A DNA stretch of 64,000 nucleotides from Pseudalkalibacillus sp052246725 (GTDB taxonomy: Bacteria > Bacillota > Bacilli > Bacillales > Fictibacillaceae): NCBI GenBank assembly GCA_052246725.1, contig JBQQCL010000019.1, one strand, 5' to 3'. How positions within the stretch are numbered: position 1 is the stretch's first letter; every line of letters starts with the position of its first letter. The notes under the pieces are model-generated. The model ran no database searches. It saw nothing but the letters and a program-made list of their open reading frames with translations, and had not been told where the DNA came from. Below, piece by piece: positions 1 to 8,481 of the stretch. Position numbers and translations under genes: made by a program.

Positions 1-204
1 CAGTTTTGCATTTCCTTACAACAATGGCTTTGTGGAAGGACTAAACAATTTAACGAAAGTGATCAAGCGTAATGCATTTGGTTTCCACCGTTATGATAGG
101 TTACGCTTACGGATCTTATTACATCATAAAAATAAAGAATTGGATTTTCAAGTAGGTTAAGGGATAGGAGCAAGAACTCCTACCCCAACATTTGACGTAG
201 AACC
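1..204 (+). mobile_element. 3' end of an ISL3-family insertion sequence (truncated by window edge)
   Basis: The coding tail of an ISL3-like transposase (2-160) is followed by 44 bases ending at 204 in a sequence whose reverse complement begins GGTTCTACGTCAAATGTTGG, a typical ISL3-style terminal end starting with GG. Immediately after 204 the DNA becomes the dispersed MITE-like repeat, already about 10 bases inside its expected terminus, so the element seems to have landed in that repeat. The left half and the other end lie outside the window. Confidence 0.7.
2..160 (+). CDS. ISL3-family transposase, C-terminal fragment
   Basis: The reading frame open from base 2 encodes 52 residues and stops at TAA 158-160. 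It contains the motif NNGFVEGLNNLTKVIKRNAF, then FGFHRYDRLRLRILL, which is the conserved end of DDE transposases of the ISL3 family (the Glu of the DDE triad lies in the VEG segment). The N-terminal part is outside the window, so whether the gene is intact cannot be judged. Confidence 0.8.
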   Translation, partial: SFAFPYNNGFVEGLNNLTKVIKRNAFGFHRYDRLRLRILLHHKNKELDFQVG

Positions 205-665
205 TTTTTTAAAGATTGTTGATTTGGGGTCATTTTTGTAATGAACCACCTTGTGCAAGTTGATTGGAGAGCAAGGTGCGAGACTCCTCGAAAATGAAAT
301 CGCATTTTCTTCGTGCGATGAAACGCTGCCGAAGCTTTCCTTGTCCTGCGGGATCAGCGTGTCTACTACCTGAATAATCTCCTCGTAAGGCATGCGACGA
401 GGAAGCTCGCTTCGACAGGACTTTCTTGTAGACGCTGGAGCACAAATGCTTCCTTGAAAAGGAGATTCCTGAGGTCGCAAGGCGACGAGTGGGCTCACCG
501 CAAGCCCCGTGGAAAGCGAGCATCCTGGAGCGGAAATCAAAGACTTTTAAAGAAAACTTGGCGGGACCAAGCCTATTGTAGGTCGAGCCTTAGCTGCCCT
601 TATACTGAAGAAAGTATTTTATACTTTCTTTAAGTGCAAGAGCAACAAAGTTTGCGAAAACAGCC
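205..665 (-). repeat. MITE-like dispersed repeat, copy 1 (inverted, one end lost)
   Basis: This copy is inverted relative to those at 26796, 37871 and 40698. Its GGCTGTTTTCGCAAAC-type end is at 665 on the reverse strand. The opposite end lacks the first bases of GGCTCTTTTCTTAAAG because the ISL3 element abuts it at 204. It carries the nested 90-bp element (about 546-633) and the longest version of the central part. Open frames inside it (for example 157-540 on the minus strand) recur in other copies only as shifted or broken frames and are not taken as genes. Confidence 0.8.
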
Positions 666-772
666 TTATTTTTTGATTGAATTACACACACAGTAGCAAC
701 TCCTTTTCTAAGGTTCTTTTTTTATTGATCGAACATAGACATGAAAGGAGAATGACTGAGGGGGTTGTATTA

Positions 773-1666
773 ATGGATTGGCTCGTTTCTTTACAAGAAT
801 TTATCGAAGAACAGAATGCCTCCTTCACCACAGACCGGATAAGGGATAGCCGCATCAGCACCCTGGAGCGTGAAGCTTTAGTGCGGCGTGCAAAAAGTCT
901 CAAGTCAAGGAATGCAGTAATCGTCAATGCTCAAGTAAAAGCGAAAATTCTTGACCGGAATTCTGTCGACGCAAAGACTGAAGAGGTTAAGTACTTGATA
1001 AAACGATCATATCTGATCAAACAGACTTCCAACTTTTATGTGGAAGAAGCCATTGAAAGACGGAAAGCGTTGATAAAAAATAACGAAATTGAACTTGATC
1101 ATTCATTAGAACAAGAGGGACTTCATGACTCCAAGTTGCCTGCGGTCGAGCGTGATGAAGAAGTGATATCGATGCCCCGTTATAAATATAATCGGCTTGA
1201 AGCGGTGAAATATGCTGAACGATGGTGGAATTCACATAACCCAGCTTATAAACTGTTCGAGAATGATTGTACGAATTTCATATCACAATGCTTACATGCA
1301 GGCGGGGCACCTATGAGAGGGTATCCGAATCGTTCCAAAGGCTGGTGGTTCAGAAGCAACAATTGGAGCTACAGCTGGACAGTGGCCAATACGTTGAGGT
1401 GGCATTTGAGCGGTTCAAAGCAGGGGTTGCGAGGTCAGGAGGTGCCTTCACCTGAATATTTGGTTCCAGGTGATGTCATCTGTTATGACTTCAATGGTGA
1501 CGGAAGATGGCAGCACAATACGATTGTCGTCGCAAAGGATGAGCAGGGCATGCCGTTGGTGAATGCTCATACACATAATAGTCGGATGCGCTATTGGGAC
1601 TATACCGACTCTACTGCATACACTCCGGAAATCAAATATAAATTCTTTCGGATCATAGACGGATAA
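773..1666 (+). CDS. YhbB-like amidase-domain protein (Amidase_6)
   Basis: A 297-residue protein. The C-terminal half carries the putative amidase domain found in B. subtilis YhbB: YNRLEAVKYAERWW, then NDCTNFISQCLHAGG with the likely catalytic Cys at 166, and a His at 248 in WQHNTIVV. The N-terminal 110 residues are charged and helical with no clear domain. I chose ATG 773 because GAGGGGG lies 9 bases upstream; an open frame runs back to 677 but its earlier ATGs have no usable ribosome site. No signal peptide is evident. Substrate unknown; the family is thought to act on peptide or amide bonds. In B. subtilis yhbB lies close to cspR (trmL), as here. Confidence 0.8.
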   Translation: MDWLVSLQEFIEEQNASFTTDRIRDSRISTLEREALVRRAKSLKSRNAVIVNAQVKAKILDRNSVDAKTEEVKYLIKRSYLIKQTSNFYVEEAIERRKALIKNNEIELDHSLEQEGLHDSKLPAVERDEEVISMPRYKYNRLEAVKYAERWWNSHNPAYKLFENDCTNFISQCLHAGGAPMRGYPNRSKGWWFRSNNWSYSWTVANTLRWHLSGSKQGLRGQEVPSPEYLVPGDVICYDFNGDGRWQHNTIVVAKDEQGMPLVNAHTHNSRMRYWDYTDSTAYTPEIKYKFFRIIDG

Positions 1667-1686
1667 AGCCTCTGTCTTTTTGTTTG

Positions 1687-1873
1687 TTAGCGGACATAGG
1701 AGATCTTATTTGGTCCAATTTTTACATGTTTTGAAAACTAACGGACACCAGAGCTCTTATTTAGGATAAATCATAGTAAAACGACTGATTTTTTCACAAA
1801 TAGCGTCTCTGATGTCCGTTAAAATGCTGAAATCCGTATTATGGCCACAAATAGCGCCTCTGATGTCCGCTAA
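1687..1873. repeat. Four-unit GGACAT repeat in mirror arrangement
   Basis: Two direct units (1687-1713, 1738-1764) of the form TTAGCGGACATnnGAG then CTTATTT are followed by two inverted units (about 1796-1822 and 1847-1873) whose reverse complement reads TTARCGGACATCAGAG then GCTATTT. The arrangement lets units 1 and 2 pair with 4 and 3 in a single-stranded transcript. It fills the gap between yhbB and trmL. The function is unknown. Confidence 0.75.
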
Positions 1874-1896
1874 CAGGTACTCAATGTGGTTGTCGA

Positions 1897-1925
1897 TTTT
1901 CGAAGCGGTTGGGACATGCTATAAT
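1897..1925 (+). promoter_or_regulatory. Likely SigA promoter of trmL with extended -10
   Basis: TATAAT at 1920-1925 is preceded by TG at 1917-1918, an extended -10. A weak -35, TTTTCG, lies at 1897-1902 with a 17-base spacer. The trmL start is 42 bases downstream. Confidence 0.55.
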
Positions 1926-1967
1926 AGATAGGGTTTTTAGTTTTAATGCATATAGAGGTGAATTGAT

Positions 1968-2438
1968 TTGGCTGTACATATCGTGCTTTTCCAACCCGAA
2001 ATTCCAGCTAACACAGGAAATATTGCAAGAACCTGTGCTGCAACCGATACGACACTTCATTTGATCCGTCCTCTTGGGTTTTCAACAGATGATAAAATGC
2101 TGAAGAGAGCAGGATTGGATTACTGGCAGTATGTGAATATCGTTTATTATGATTCGATAGATGAATTTTTCGAGCAAACAGAAGGGGAGTGTTTTTTCCT
2201 GACGAAATATGGGGAAAAACCACACACGTCCTTTGATTACAGTAAACCGGAAGTGAACTACTATTTTGTGTTCGGACGGGAGACGGATGGGCTTCCGGAT
2301 GAGATCATCGAGAAAAATAAAGAGCGGTGTTTGCGAATTCCGATGAACGAAAATGTCCGTTCTTTGAACCTTTCAAACACAGCCGCGATTCTCGTATATG
2401 AAGCGTTGAGGCAGCAGGAATATCTGCATTTGAGGTAA
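1968..2438 (+). CDS. trmL: tRNA (cytidine/uridine-34 2'-O)-methyltransferase TrmL
   Basis: A 156-residue SPOUT methyltransferase (CspR/TrmL family), which 2'-O-methylates the wobble base of certain tRNA-Leu species using SAM in the cytoplasm. The N-terminal FQPEIPANTGNIARTC, the FGRETDGLP glycine loop and the C-terminal knot segment LRIPMNENVRSLNLSNTAAI are all intact, and the length matches the family. The start is TTG at 1968, supported by AGAGGTG seven bases upstream and by family alignment. A bidirectional terminator follows, so it is probably monocistronic. Confidence 0.93.
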   Translation: MAVHIVLFQPEIPANTGNIARTCAATDTTLHLIRPLGFSTDDKMLKRAGLDYWQYVNIVYYDSIDEFFEQTEGECFFLTKYGEKPHTSFDYSKPEVNYYFVFGRETDGLPDEIIEKNKERCLRIPMNENVRSLNLSNTAAILVYEALRQQEYLHLR

Positions 2439-2488
2439 TGGGTCTGTTATAGGATTTGGTAGAAATCAACAATAAAACTAAGAGAATA

Positions 2489-2541
2489 AAAAAAACGACT
2501 GAATCGATCAGTCGTTTTTTTCGTGGTATGTAGATACCACC
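2489..2541. terminator. Bidirectional terminator after trmL
   Basis: Hairpin ACGACTGA-loop-TCAGTCGT (2495-2515) with an A-run before it and T-run after it, so it can stop transcription in both directions. A second small hairpin GTGGTAT/ATACCAC (2524-2541) abuts the minus-strand small gene. Confidence 0.85.
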
Positions 2542-2634
2542 TTATTTTTTTGTACCTGGACGATCATTATATCCAGCAGTAAAAATAGATACCAAAAAGG
2601 CTAAAATTACAGCTAAAATGAGGATAAAGCTCAT
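2542..2634 (-). CDS. 30-residue single-pass membrane miniprotein
   Basis: On the minus strand AAGGAGG sits 7 bases before an ATG opening a 30-codon frame: a hydrophobic stretch SFILILAVILAFLVSIFTAG, then a polar tail YNDRPGTKK. The layout (short, one membrane helix, strong ribosome site, own terminator) resembles the many tiny membrane proteins of Bacillus, some of them sporulation products, but I do not recognise the family. A convergent terminator with trmL supports an independent unit. Confidence 0.65.
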   Translation of the reverse strand: MSFILILAVILAFLVSIFTAGYNDRPGTKK

Positions 2635-2768
2635 ATGACATCCTCCTTTAGAGCATAGTATATCCATTCATACATCCCATTATAGCAAATTTCACACAAA
2701 TGTGTATGAAAAACTGTGACGAAAATGTAATAATAGAGAGAGCTACTAGAAAAAATTAGGGGAATGTC

Positions 2769-3335
2769 ATGTTGGGGAAAAATACATATTTGACTGGGTA
2801 TTTTCCGTTATTTGCGATCATCCTGTTCAGCGCATCTTTCGGGTTCTACTCAAAGGTTCTATTGATCGAGCAGCTGGAGCGGCTTGGCATATACCGAGGG
2901 ATGACAGAGTTGTTTTCAATCGGTCAGGTGCAGGTGGCTCTCTGGTTCGTTTGTGCATTGTTGTTCTTTATGTTGTTTGCCGCACTCAAGTTGATTTCTG
3001 ATACACTGGTCGAGCTCTCGCTTTTTTTCTTTTCAAAAGAAAGTGAAGGGGATACATTGAATAGGATTCGTGGAGGCAGTTCGATTTTTCTGATAGGGAG
3101 TCTTTGTTCCATTGTTGTCGTTCAGTCTTCTTTCTTGCTGCCAATCATCTTTTTGCTTTCCTGTTTCATTTATTTCTTTTACTTCGTTTATAAAGCGAGT
3201 AATACGCTATCGATTGCCGGGATGTTCGGGCTTGTCTTCATGCACTTGCTTTTTTGGGTGAGCTTTTCGACAGGTGTCACTTATTCAGTGATAAAAGTTT
3301 ATAAAGCGCTGATGTCTGGAATCATGTCAGCATAA
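2769..3335 (+). CDS. YufK-like (DUF5366) membrane protein
   Basis: 188 residues with about five hydrophobic segments (roughly 10-28, 52-75, 108-125, 126-145, 152-176). The opening KNTYLTGYFPLFAIILFSAS and the ALKLISDTLVELSLFFFSK segment recall the Bacillus YufK/DUF5366 family from memory; the function of that family is unknown. The ATG at 2769 follows a weak AGGGGAATG context. It stands alone between two terminators. Confidence 0.6.
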   Translation: MLGKNTYLTGYFPLFAIILFSASFGFYSKVLLIEQLERLGIYRGMTELFSIGQVQVALWFVCALLFFMLFAALKLISDTLVELSLFFFSKESEGDTLNRIRGGSSIFLIGSLCSIVVVQSSFLLPIIFLLSCFIYFFYFVYKASNTLSIAGMFGLVFMHLLFWVSFSTGVTYSVIKVYKALMSGIMSA

Positions 3336-3343
3336 TGAAAAAG

Positions 3344-3366
3344 GCTGCCAGGGAGGCAGCTTTTTT
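3344..3366 (+). terminator. Intrinsic terminator
   Basis: GCTGCC (3344-3349), AGGGA-type loop, GGCAGC (3355-3360), then six T. The 90-bp repeat element begins within five bases of the T-run. Confidence 0.85.
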
Positions 3367-3368
3367 AG

Positions 3369-3460
3369 TACTTAAAGAAAGTATAAAATACTTTCTTCAG
3401 TATAAGTGCAACTAATGGCTTAGCCTACGCTTATGGCTTGGCTTTGCCAAGTTTTCTTTA
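3369..3460 (+). repeat. 90-bp element, isolated copy
   Basis: Begins CTTAAAGAAAGTAT, contains the short inverted repeat AAGAAAGTAT/ATACTTTCTT, the core TATAAGTGCAACTA, the hairpin CTTGGC-TTT-GCCAAG, and ends AAGTTTTCTTTA. The ends TTAAAGAAA and TTTCTTTA are inverted repeats of each other. The same element is found alone at 9345, 9712, 49926, 51955 and 55379, and nested in MITE copies. Confidence 0.8.
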
Positions 3461-3496
3461 TAGATAGGTCTTTTTACTTTATTAAAAGATTAACAT

Positions 3497-3595
3497 CTGA
3501 ATTTAGGGAATTATGGATGAAATTCAGGAAATAGAGCCACGGTTTTAGGAGATAAGTACCTCAAATTAAGAAATAATCCTCTTAAACTTAGGCTC
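3497..3595. repeat. Degenerate 21-bp array (TTTAGG keyword)
   Basis: Five degenerate units spaced 20-22 bases: TTTAGGGAA, TTCAGGAA, TTTAGGAG, TTAAGAAA, CTTAGGCT (about 3502, 3523, 3543, 3565, 3587). It lies between two convergent genes and has no reading frame. Confidence 0.5.
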
Positions 3596-3599
3596 CACT

Positions 3600-5492
3600 T
3601 CACTTTTCAGTCTGGATCATGATGTCTTTCCAGATTTTCAGATGCAGTGCTCGGCTTTGTACAGAATTGATTGGAGCCGGGCGATCTTTTCCAACCCATA
3701 TTCCTGCTGTATAGCGATCCGTCATCCCTACGAACCATAAATCTTTGTTGTTATTGGTCGTACCTGTTTTCCCACCGATATAGCTGGATTGGATTCTGGC
3801 TTTCTGCCCAGTACCGTTTGTCATGACATCGTTTAGCAGTGTGCGCATTTTTCGATTCGTATCAGCAGACCATACTTGTTCCGGTTTCTCCTTCCATTGA
3901 TAGAGAAGCTTGCCGTCACTTGTGTGCACACTTTTGATTGCACGTGTTGGTTGATAGTGCCCGTTGTTACTGAAAGTCGTGTAGGCATCGCTTAGCTCCA
4001 ATGGGGAAACTCCGTGGTCAAAGCCTCCTAGTACGGCTGTGATTCTGTAGTCTTCCGTTGAGACTTTTTGAAAAGAAAAAGGCTCTAGAAATTGAAAAGC
4101 ATACTCGATTTCGACTGAGTCGGTCATTCGTACCGCTGCTGTGTTGATCGATTTACCGAGAGCGTTTTTCAGAGATACGTTGTTGTAAGTTGCGTTACCA
4201 TAGTTGTCAGGGCAATACCCTCGTTTACAAAATGGCGCCGCATTAACAGGAACATTAAGAGGCAGTGCCTTTTTTTCGATATAGGGGACAAATGCCAGCA
4301 GCGGTTTTATCGCCGAACCTGGCTGCCGAAACGCTTGGTAGGCCCGGTTGAATTCATTTGCATTCATGCTTTTACCGCCGACGATCGCCTTCAATCTGTG
4401 TGTGGCGTGATCGATCACTACAAATGCACCCTCGACATCTTTCGGTAATTGCTGCAGTTGTTTTTGAGCATTTGTTTGAATGGTTTGATCAAGGTGCGTT
4501 GCCATGCGAATCCCTTTTTCATAAATCAATTGATGGACGAAGCGGTCCAATTCCGATTTGATTCCCTTTCTCTCCTCTGCCGTTTCCGCTTTTTCAATCC
4601 TGTCTTCATAGCCCTCTGATTGTGAAACAAGTTCCTTCAATTCATGTAGCGTGTAGGTTGTATAATCTGGAAAGGCGTGGATTGGGCGTGTGACATTCAG
4701 GGTAATTTCCTCGTTCAAAGCCTTGTTGTATTCCTCTTCTTTTATGTACTTGTTTTCAAACATTTTTTTCAAAACATGATGCTGACGTTTCAACGTTTGA
4801 TCCATATTTTTAGTCGGGTCATATTTGTTCGGGCTGTTCGGTATCCCGCAAAGCAGAGCGGTTTCAGCAAGGGAAAGCTGATCAACTGATTTTCCGAAAT
4901 AAAACTGGCTGGCCGTTGCGATTCCGTAGATGCCATTTCCAAAATAGATTGCATTGCTATATAGCTCCAGTATTTTCTCCTTCGTCAATTCCTGTTCCAA
5001 ACGGTAGGAATAAAAGGCTTCGTGCAGCTTTCGTTTGTATGTTTTCGTATGGGATAAAAACAAATTTCTAGCGAGCTGCTGTGTGATGGTACTTCCGCCC
5101 TGGTCTATCCCTCCGGATTTCGCATTGACAACGATGGCACGAGCAACCGCGGTCCCATCGACTCCCGGGTGTTTGAAAAAATGATTATCTTCAGCTGCAA
5201 CAAAGGCATGAATCACTGAACTGGGCAGCTGTTCATATGGTATGTATATCCGATGCTCGGTTCCATGAATCGTGTCAATGACAGAGCCGTCGTCTGCAAG
5301 AATCGTCGAGCTTCGTGACAAGTGCATCGAATCGATCGGTAATTCATTTTCGATTATTTCAGAGGGCGGCTTGATGCTCTCGATTTCTCCCCAAACTTTT
5401 TCGGTCAACAAAAAGGAACTGAGCAGCAGGCTGATGATCACAATATATCCAACGAAAAGTTTCAATGTTACATCCTGTCCTTCTATAAGCAT
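3600..5492 (-). CDS. Class A penicillin-binding protein (transglycosylase/transpeptidase)
   Basis: 630 residues; polymerises and cross-links peptidoglycan outside the membrane. One N-terminal membrane anchor (about 11-30), then a GT51 transglycosylase domain with the catalytic Glu at 101 in AAEDNHFF and the GGSTITQQLARNLFL motif. The transpeptidase domain has S393-x-x-K in PGSAIKP, the SxN motif in GKSINTAAVRM, and K575-T-G-T. All key residues are present. It is shorter than PonA and close in size to the sporulation/germination enzymes PbpF and PbpG, but I cannot assign it to either. Transcribed alone. Confidence 0.9.
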   Translation of the reverse strand: MLIEGQDVTLKLFVGYIVIISLLLSSFLLTEKVWGEIESIKPPSEIIENELPIDSMHLSRSSTILADDGSVIDTIHGTEHRIYIPYEQLPSSVIHAFVAAEDNHFFKHPGVDGTAVARAIVVNAKSGGIDQGGSTITQQLARNLFLSHTKTYKRKLHEAFYSYRLEQELTKEKILELYSNAIYFGNGIYGIATASQFYFGKSVDQLSLAETALLCGIPNSPNKYDPTKNMDQTLKRQHHVLKKMFENKYIKEEEYNKALNEEITLNVTRPIHAFPDYTTYTLHELKELVSQSEGYEDRIEKAETAEERKGIKSELDRFVHQLIYEKGIRMATHLDQTIQTNAQKQLQQLPKDVEGAFVVIDHATHRLKAIVGGKSMNANEFNRAYQAFRQPGSAIKPLLAFVPYIEKKALPLNVPVNAAPFCKRGYCPDNYGNATYNNVSLKNALGKSINTAAVRMTDSVEIEYAFQFLEPFSFQKVSTEDYRITAVLGGFDHGVSPLELSDAYTTFSNNGHYQPTRAIKSVHTSDGKLLYQWKEKPEQVWSADTNRKMRTLLNDVMTNGTGQKARIQSSYIGGKTGTTNNNKDLWFVGMTDRYTAGIWVGKDRPAPINSVQSRALHLKIWKDIMIQTEK

Positions 5493-5544
5493 GTCTTTCC
5501 TTCATTTTACCATGTTTGAAAGTAATTGGTTTAAAAAGAACATC

Positions 5545-5573
5545 GAATGATAAAGCAAGACGGGGCATACGAT
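5545..5573 (+). promoter_or_regulatory. Candidate SigE promoter of prkA
   Basis: GAATGAT (5545-5551), 14-base spacer, CATACGAT (5566-5573) resembles the SigE consensus (KMATATT-N14-CATACAHT). In B. subtilis prkA is known to be a SigE gene. The start codon is 38 bases downstream. Confidence 0.5.
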
Positions 5574-5610
5574 GTATTACATGTACGATTATTCCTTGGA
5601 GGGGGTACTC

Positions 5611-7506
5611 ATGGATATTTTAGGGAGACTACGGCAATACCGGGAAGAGGAAAAAAGATTGGTTTGGGAAGGTACCTTCGCTGAATATTTGGAAATCTTA
5701 CGAGAGCGTCCTGAAGTTGCTCAATCTGCCCATTCTCGTGTTTATAATATGATTAAGAGCCACGGAATTGAAGAGGTGAATGGGAAGAAACGATTTAATT
5801 TCTTTTCCAACCAGATTTTCGGGCTGGAGGATGCGGTTGAGCGATTAGTTGAGGAGTACTTTCACCCATCAGCAAAACGATTGGATGTCCGTAAACGTAT
5901 TCTACTCTTGATGGGACCCGTAAGTGGTGGTAAGTCTACGATTGTGACGATGTTGAAAAGAGGTTTGGAAGATTATTCGAGAACGGATGAAGGCGCTGTT
6001 TATGCCATTAAGGGGTGCCCGATGCATGAAGACCCGCTGCATCTGATCCCGCAATCAATGCGCGAGGACTTTTTCAAACAGTATGGAATTCGGGTAGAAG
6101 GGTCGCTGTCGCCGTTGAATATGATGCGGCTTGAGCAGGAATATGACGGACGCATTGAAGACGTCATAATCGAGCGGATTTTCTTTAGCGAGGATAAGCG
6201 GACAGGTATCGGTACATTCAGCCCTTCCGATCCGAAATCCCAGGATATCGCAGATTTGACTGGAAGCATCGACTTTTCCACGATTGCAGAGTTTGGTTCA
6301 GAGTCAGATCCTCGGGCTTACAGGTTTGATGGAGAGCTGAACAAAGCAAATCGTGGAATGATGGAGTTCCAGGAAATGTTGAAGTGTGATGAAAAATTCC
6401 TTTGGCATTTGTTATCGTTGACACAGGAAGGGAATTTCAAGGCTGGAAGGTTCGCGCTCATTTCTGCTGATGAACTTATCGTGGCTCATACGAACGAAGC
6501 TGAATACAAGTCGTTCATATCAAATAAGAAAAATGAGGCGTTGCATTCACGTATCATCGTCATGCCGATTCCGTACAATTTGAAAGTGACAGAAGAAGAG
6601 AAGATTTATGAAAAAATGATCAATGACAGCGATATTGCCGACTTCCATATTGCGCCGCACGCTTTAAGAGTTGCAGCAATTTTCTCTGTTTTGACTCGTA
6701 TGAAAGAATCCACTAAACAAGGCGTCGATTTTGTGAAAAAGATGCGGCTTTATGATGGTGAAAATGTAGAAGGGTTCAACCATGCTGATGTTGAAGAACT
6801 GAAAAAAGAGTTCCCAGATGAAGGGATGAGCGGGATCGATCCGCGGTATGTCATCAACCGGATTTCTTCTGCAATCATACGTAAAGATGTACCTGCTATC
6901 AGTCCGCTTGATGTACTCCGCTCGCTCAAGGATGGACTGAATCAGCACGCATCCATTTCCAAAGAAGATCGTGAAAAGTATATCAACTTTATTTCTGTCG
7001 CGCGTAAAGAGTATGATGATATCGCAAAGAAAGAAGTACAAAAAGCATTTGTGTATTCCTATGAAGAATCAGCGAAAACACTTATGGACAATTATCTTGA
7101 TAATGTTGAAGCCTATTGTAATAAGAACAAGCTGCGTGATCCATTGACTGGTGATGAAATGAATCCAGATGAAAAACTGATGCGTTCGATTGAAGAACAG
7201 ATTGGTATTTCTGAGAATGCGAAGAAAGCGTTCCGTGAAGAAATCTTAATCCGTATTTCGGCATATGCACGTAAAGGGAAGAAATTCGATTACAACTCAC
7301 ATGAGCGTCTCCGCGAAGCGATTCAGAAGAAACTGTTCGCTGATCTTAAAGATGTTGTGAAGATCACCACATCGACGAAAACACCGGATGAATCACAGCT
7401 GAAGAAAGTCAACGAAGTCATCGCGCGTTTAATCGATGAATATGGCTATAATTCGATCTCTGCAAACGATCTTCTACGATATGTCGGTAGCCTCCTTAAC
7501 AGATAA
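5611..7506 (+). CDS. prkA: Serine protein kinase PrkA
   Basis: 631 residues from ATG 5611, matching the B. subtilis protein; the upstream in-frame ATG at 5572 lacks a ribosome site while TTGGAGGGGG lies just before 5611. An N-terminal AAA-type domain carries the Walker A loop GPVSGGKS at about 102-109; the C-terminal third is the PrkA kinase-like domain. The family acts in the mother cell during sporulation and, with YhbH and SpoVR homologues, forms the conserved YeaG-YeaH-YcgB type set. In B. subtilis yhbH follows directly; here about 2.3 kb intervenes. A terminator follows. Confidence 0.95.
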   Translation: MDILGRLRQYREEEKRLVWEGTFAEYLEILRERPEVAQSAHSRVYNMIKSHGIEEVNGKKRFNFFSNQIFGLEDAVERLVEEYFHPSAKRLDVRKRILLLMGPVSGGKSTIVTMLKRGLEDYSRTDEGAVYAIKGCPMHEDPLHLIPQSMREDFFKQYGIRVEGSLSPLNMMRLEQEYDGRIEDVIIERIFFSEDKRTGIGTFSPSDPKSQDIADLTGSIDFSTIAEFGSESDPRAYRFDGELNKANRGMMEFQEMLKCDEKFLWHLLSLTQEGNFKAGRFALISADELIVAHTNEAEYKSFISNKKNEALHSRIIVMPIPYNLKVTEEEKIYEKMINDSDIADFHIAPHALRVAAIFSVLTRMKESTKQGVDFVKKMRLYDGENVEGFNHADVEELKKEFPDEGMSGIDPRYVINRISSAIIRKDVPAISPLDVLRSLKDGLNQHASISKEDREKYINFISVARKEYDDIAKKEVQKAFVYSYEESAKTLMDNYLDNVEAYCNKNKLRDPLTGDEMNPDEKLMRSIEEQIGISENAKKAFREEILIRISAYARKGKKFDYNSHERLREAIQKKLFADLKDVVKITTSTKTPDESQLKKVNEVIARLIDEYGYNSISANDLLRYVGSLLNR

Positions 7507-7534
7507 ACAAAGAAAGATTCAAAAAATGACGAAA

Positions 7535-7560
7535 GGCGTACCCCAGCGGCACGCCTTTTT
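7535..7560 (+). terminator. Terminator of prkA
   Basis: GGCGT (7535-7539) and ACGCC (7551-7555) pair around an 11-base loop and are followed by five T. It separates prkA from the genes that now lie before yhbH. Confidence 0.75.
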
Positions 7561-7577
7561 CAATTGCCTATTATTGA

Positions 7578-7733
7578 GGTGCCTGGCACCGAATGAAAAC
7601 CCTTGAGGGAGAAAGGATCTGAAATGGTGCCAGGCACCGAATGAAACTCCTTGTGGGAGAAGGGATCTGAAATGGTGCCAGGCACCGAATGAAACTCCTT
7701 GTGGGAGAAGGGGTCTGAAACGGTGCCAGGCAC
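7578..7733. repeat. 48-49 bp tandem array with GGTGCCAGGCACC palindromes
   Basis: Four palindromes (7578, 7626, 7675, 7722) separate three near-identical spacers of the type GAATGAAACTCCTTGTGGGA. The last palindrome is incomplete. GTGCCAGGCAC palindromes are common in intergenic DNA of Bacillaceae. Minus-strand open frames across the array are a by-product of the repetition and are not genes. Confidence 0.85.
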
Positions 7734-7821
7734 ACTTCTTTGGCACACTTCCTTTGTATTTGTTGAATGATGTTGTTATACTGTTTACAAAAATTTAACA
7801 CGTTGTGTACTTGCTATTAAA

Positions 7822-7849
7822 TTGTATAAAATGGTAAATTGAATATAAT
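7822..7849 (+). promoter_or_regulatory. Possible promoter of the signal peptidase gene
   Basis: TTGTAT (7822-7827), 16-base spacer, TATAAT (7844-7849), 25 bases before the start codon. Confidence 0.4.
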
Positions 7850-7874
7850 AAGAAAAAAGGGTGTGTAAGCATAC

Positions 7875-8429
7875 ATGACCAAAACCAAGAACAGTTTTTG
7901 GGAATGGATCAAGGCGATTGGAATTGCACTTCTGATTGCGTTTGTAGTTCGTCATTTTCTCTTTACGAACTATGTCGTATATGGTGAATCTATGATGCCT
8001 ACCATTCAGGAAGGTAATCGTTTAATCGTTAATAAAATCAACTATGACATCAAAAAGCCCCAGCGGTTTGACTTGATTGTATTCAAAGCGAATGAACAAG
8101 AGGATTATATTAAACGGATCATTGGTCTTCCAGGTGATAAGATCGAATACCGTGACGATAAACTGTACATTAACGATCAACCTGTGGAAGAAAAGTACTT
8201 AGAACGTTTCAGGAAAGATCTTCAGGAGGGCTCCCAGTTGACAGGAGACTTCACCTTGAAAGACATCACTGGTAAGGAGCGGGTGCCAGAGGGAACTGTC
8301 TTCGTGCTAGGTGACAACCGCCTTCATAGTATCGACAGCCGTCATATCGGATTCGTCCCGCTTGAAAATGTTGTCGGGGAAGTCAATCTAAGATATTGGC
8401 CTATGTCAGAATTCCAGGTCATCCATTGA
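7875..8429 (+). CDS. lepB: Signal peptidase I
   Basis: 184 residues; removes signal peptides from exported proteins at the outer face of the membrane. One N-terminal membrane helix (about 13-31), then the catalytic Ser39 in GESMMPT and Lys80 in YIKRIIGLPGDK, and the C-terminal LGDNR-x-SIDSRHIGFV motif. The size fits the short Sip-type enzymes of Bacillus. In B. subtilis no sip gene lies between prkA and yhbH, so this is a local difference. It belongs to a group of several paralogues usual in Bacilli, hence the generic symbol. Confidence 0.93.
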   Translation: MTKTKNSFWEWIKAIGIALLIAFVVRHFLFTNYVVYGESMMPTIQEGNRLIVNKINYDIKKPQRFDLIVFKANEQEDYIKRIIGLPGDKIEYRDDKLYINDQPVEEKYLERFRKDLQEGSQLTGDFTLKDITGKERVPEGTVFVLGDNRLHSIDSRHIGFVPLENVVGEVNLRYWPMSEFQVIH

Positions 8430-8481
8430 ATGTTTATAATATGAAGAATCTGGGTACCGTTAGTTCAAGAGGTGGTTACCG

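Noticed and set aside
157..540. Minus-strand open frames of 127 and 97 residues, and their plus-strand counterparts at 37996-38461
   Set aside because: They lie inside MITE copies, have no ribosome sites, and are interrupted or absent in the shorter copies.
7519..7801. Three minus-strand frames with repeated peptides over the GGTGCCAGGCACC array
   Set aside because: The translation only mirrors the 48-49 bp tandem repeat; the frames overlap each other and have no ribosome site.
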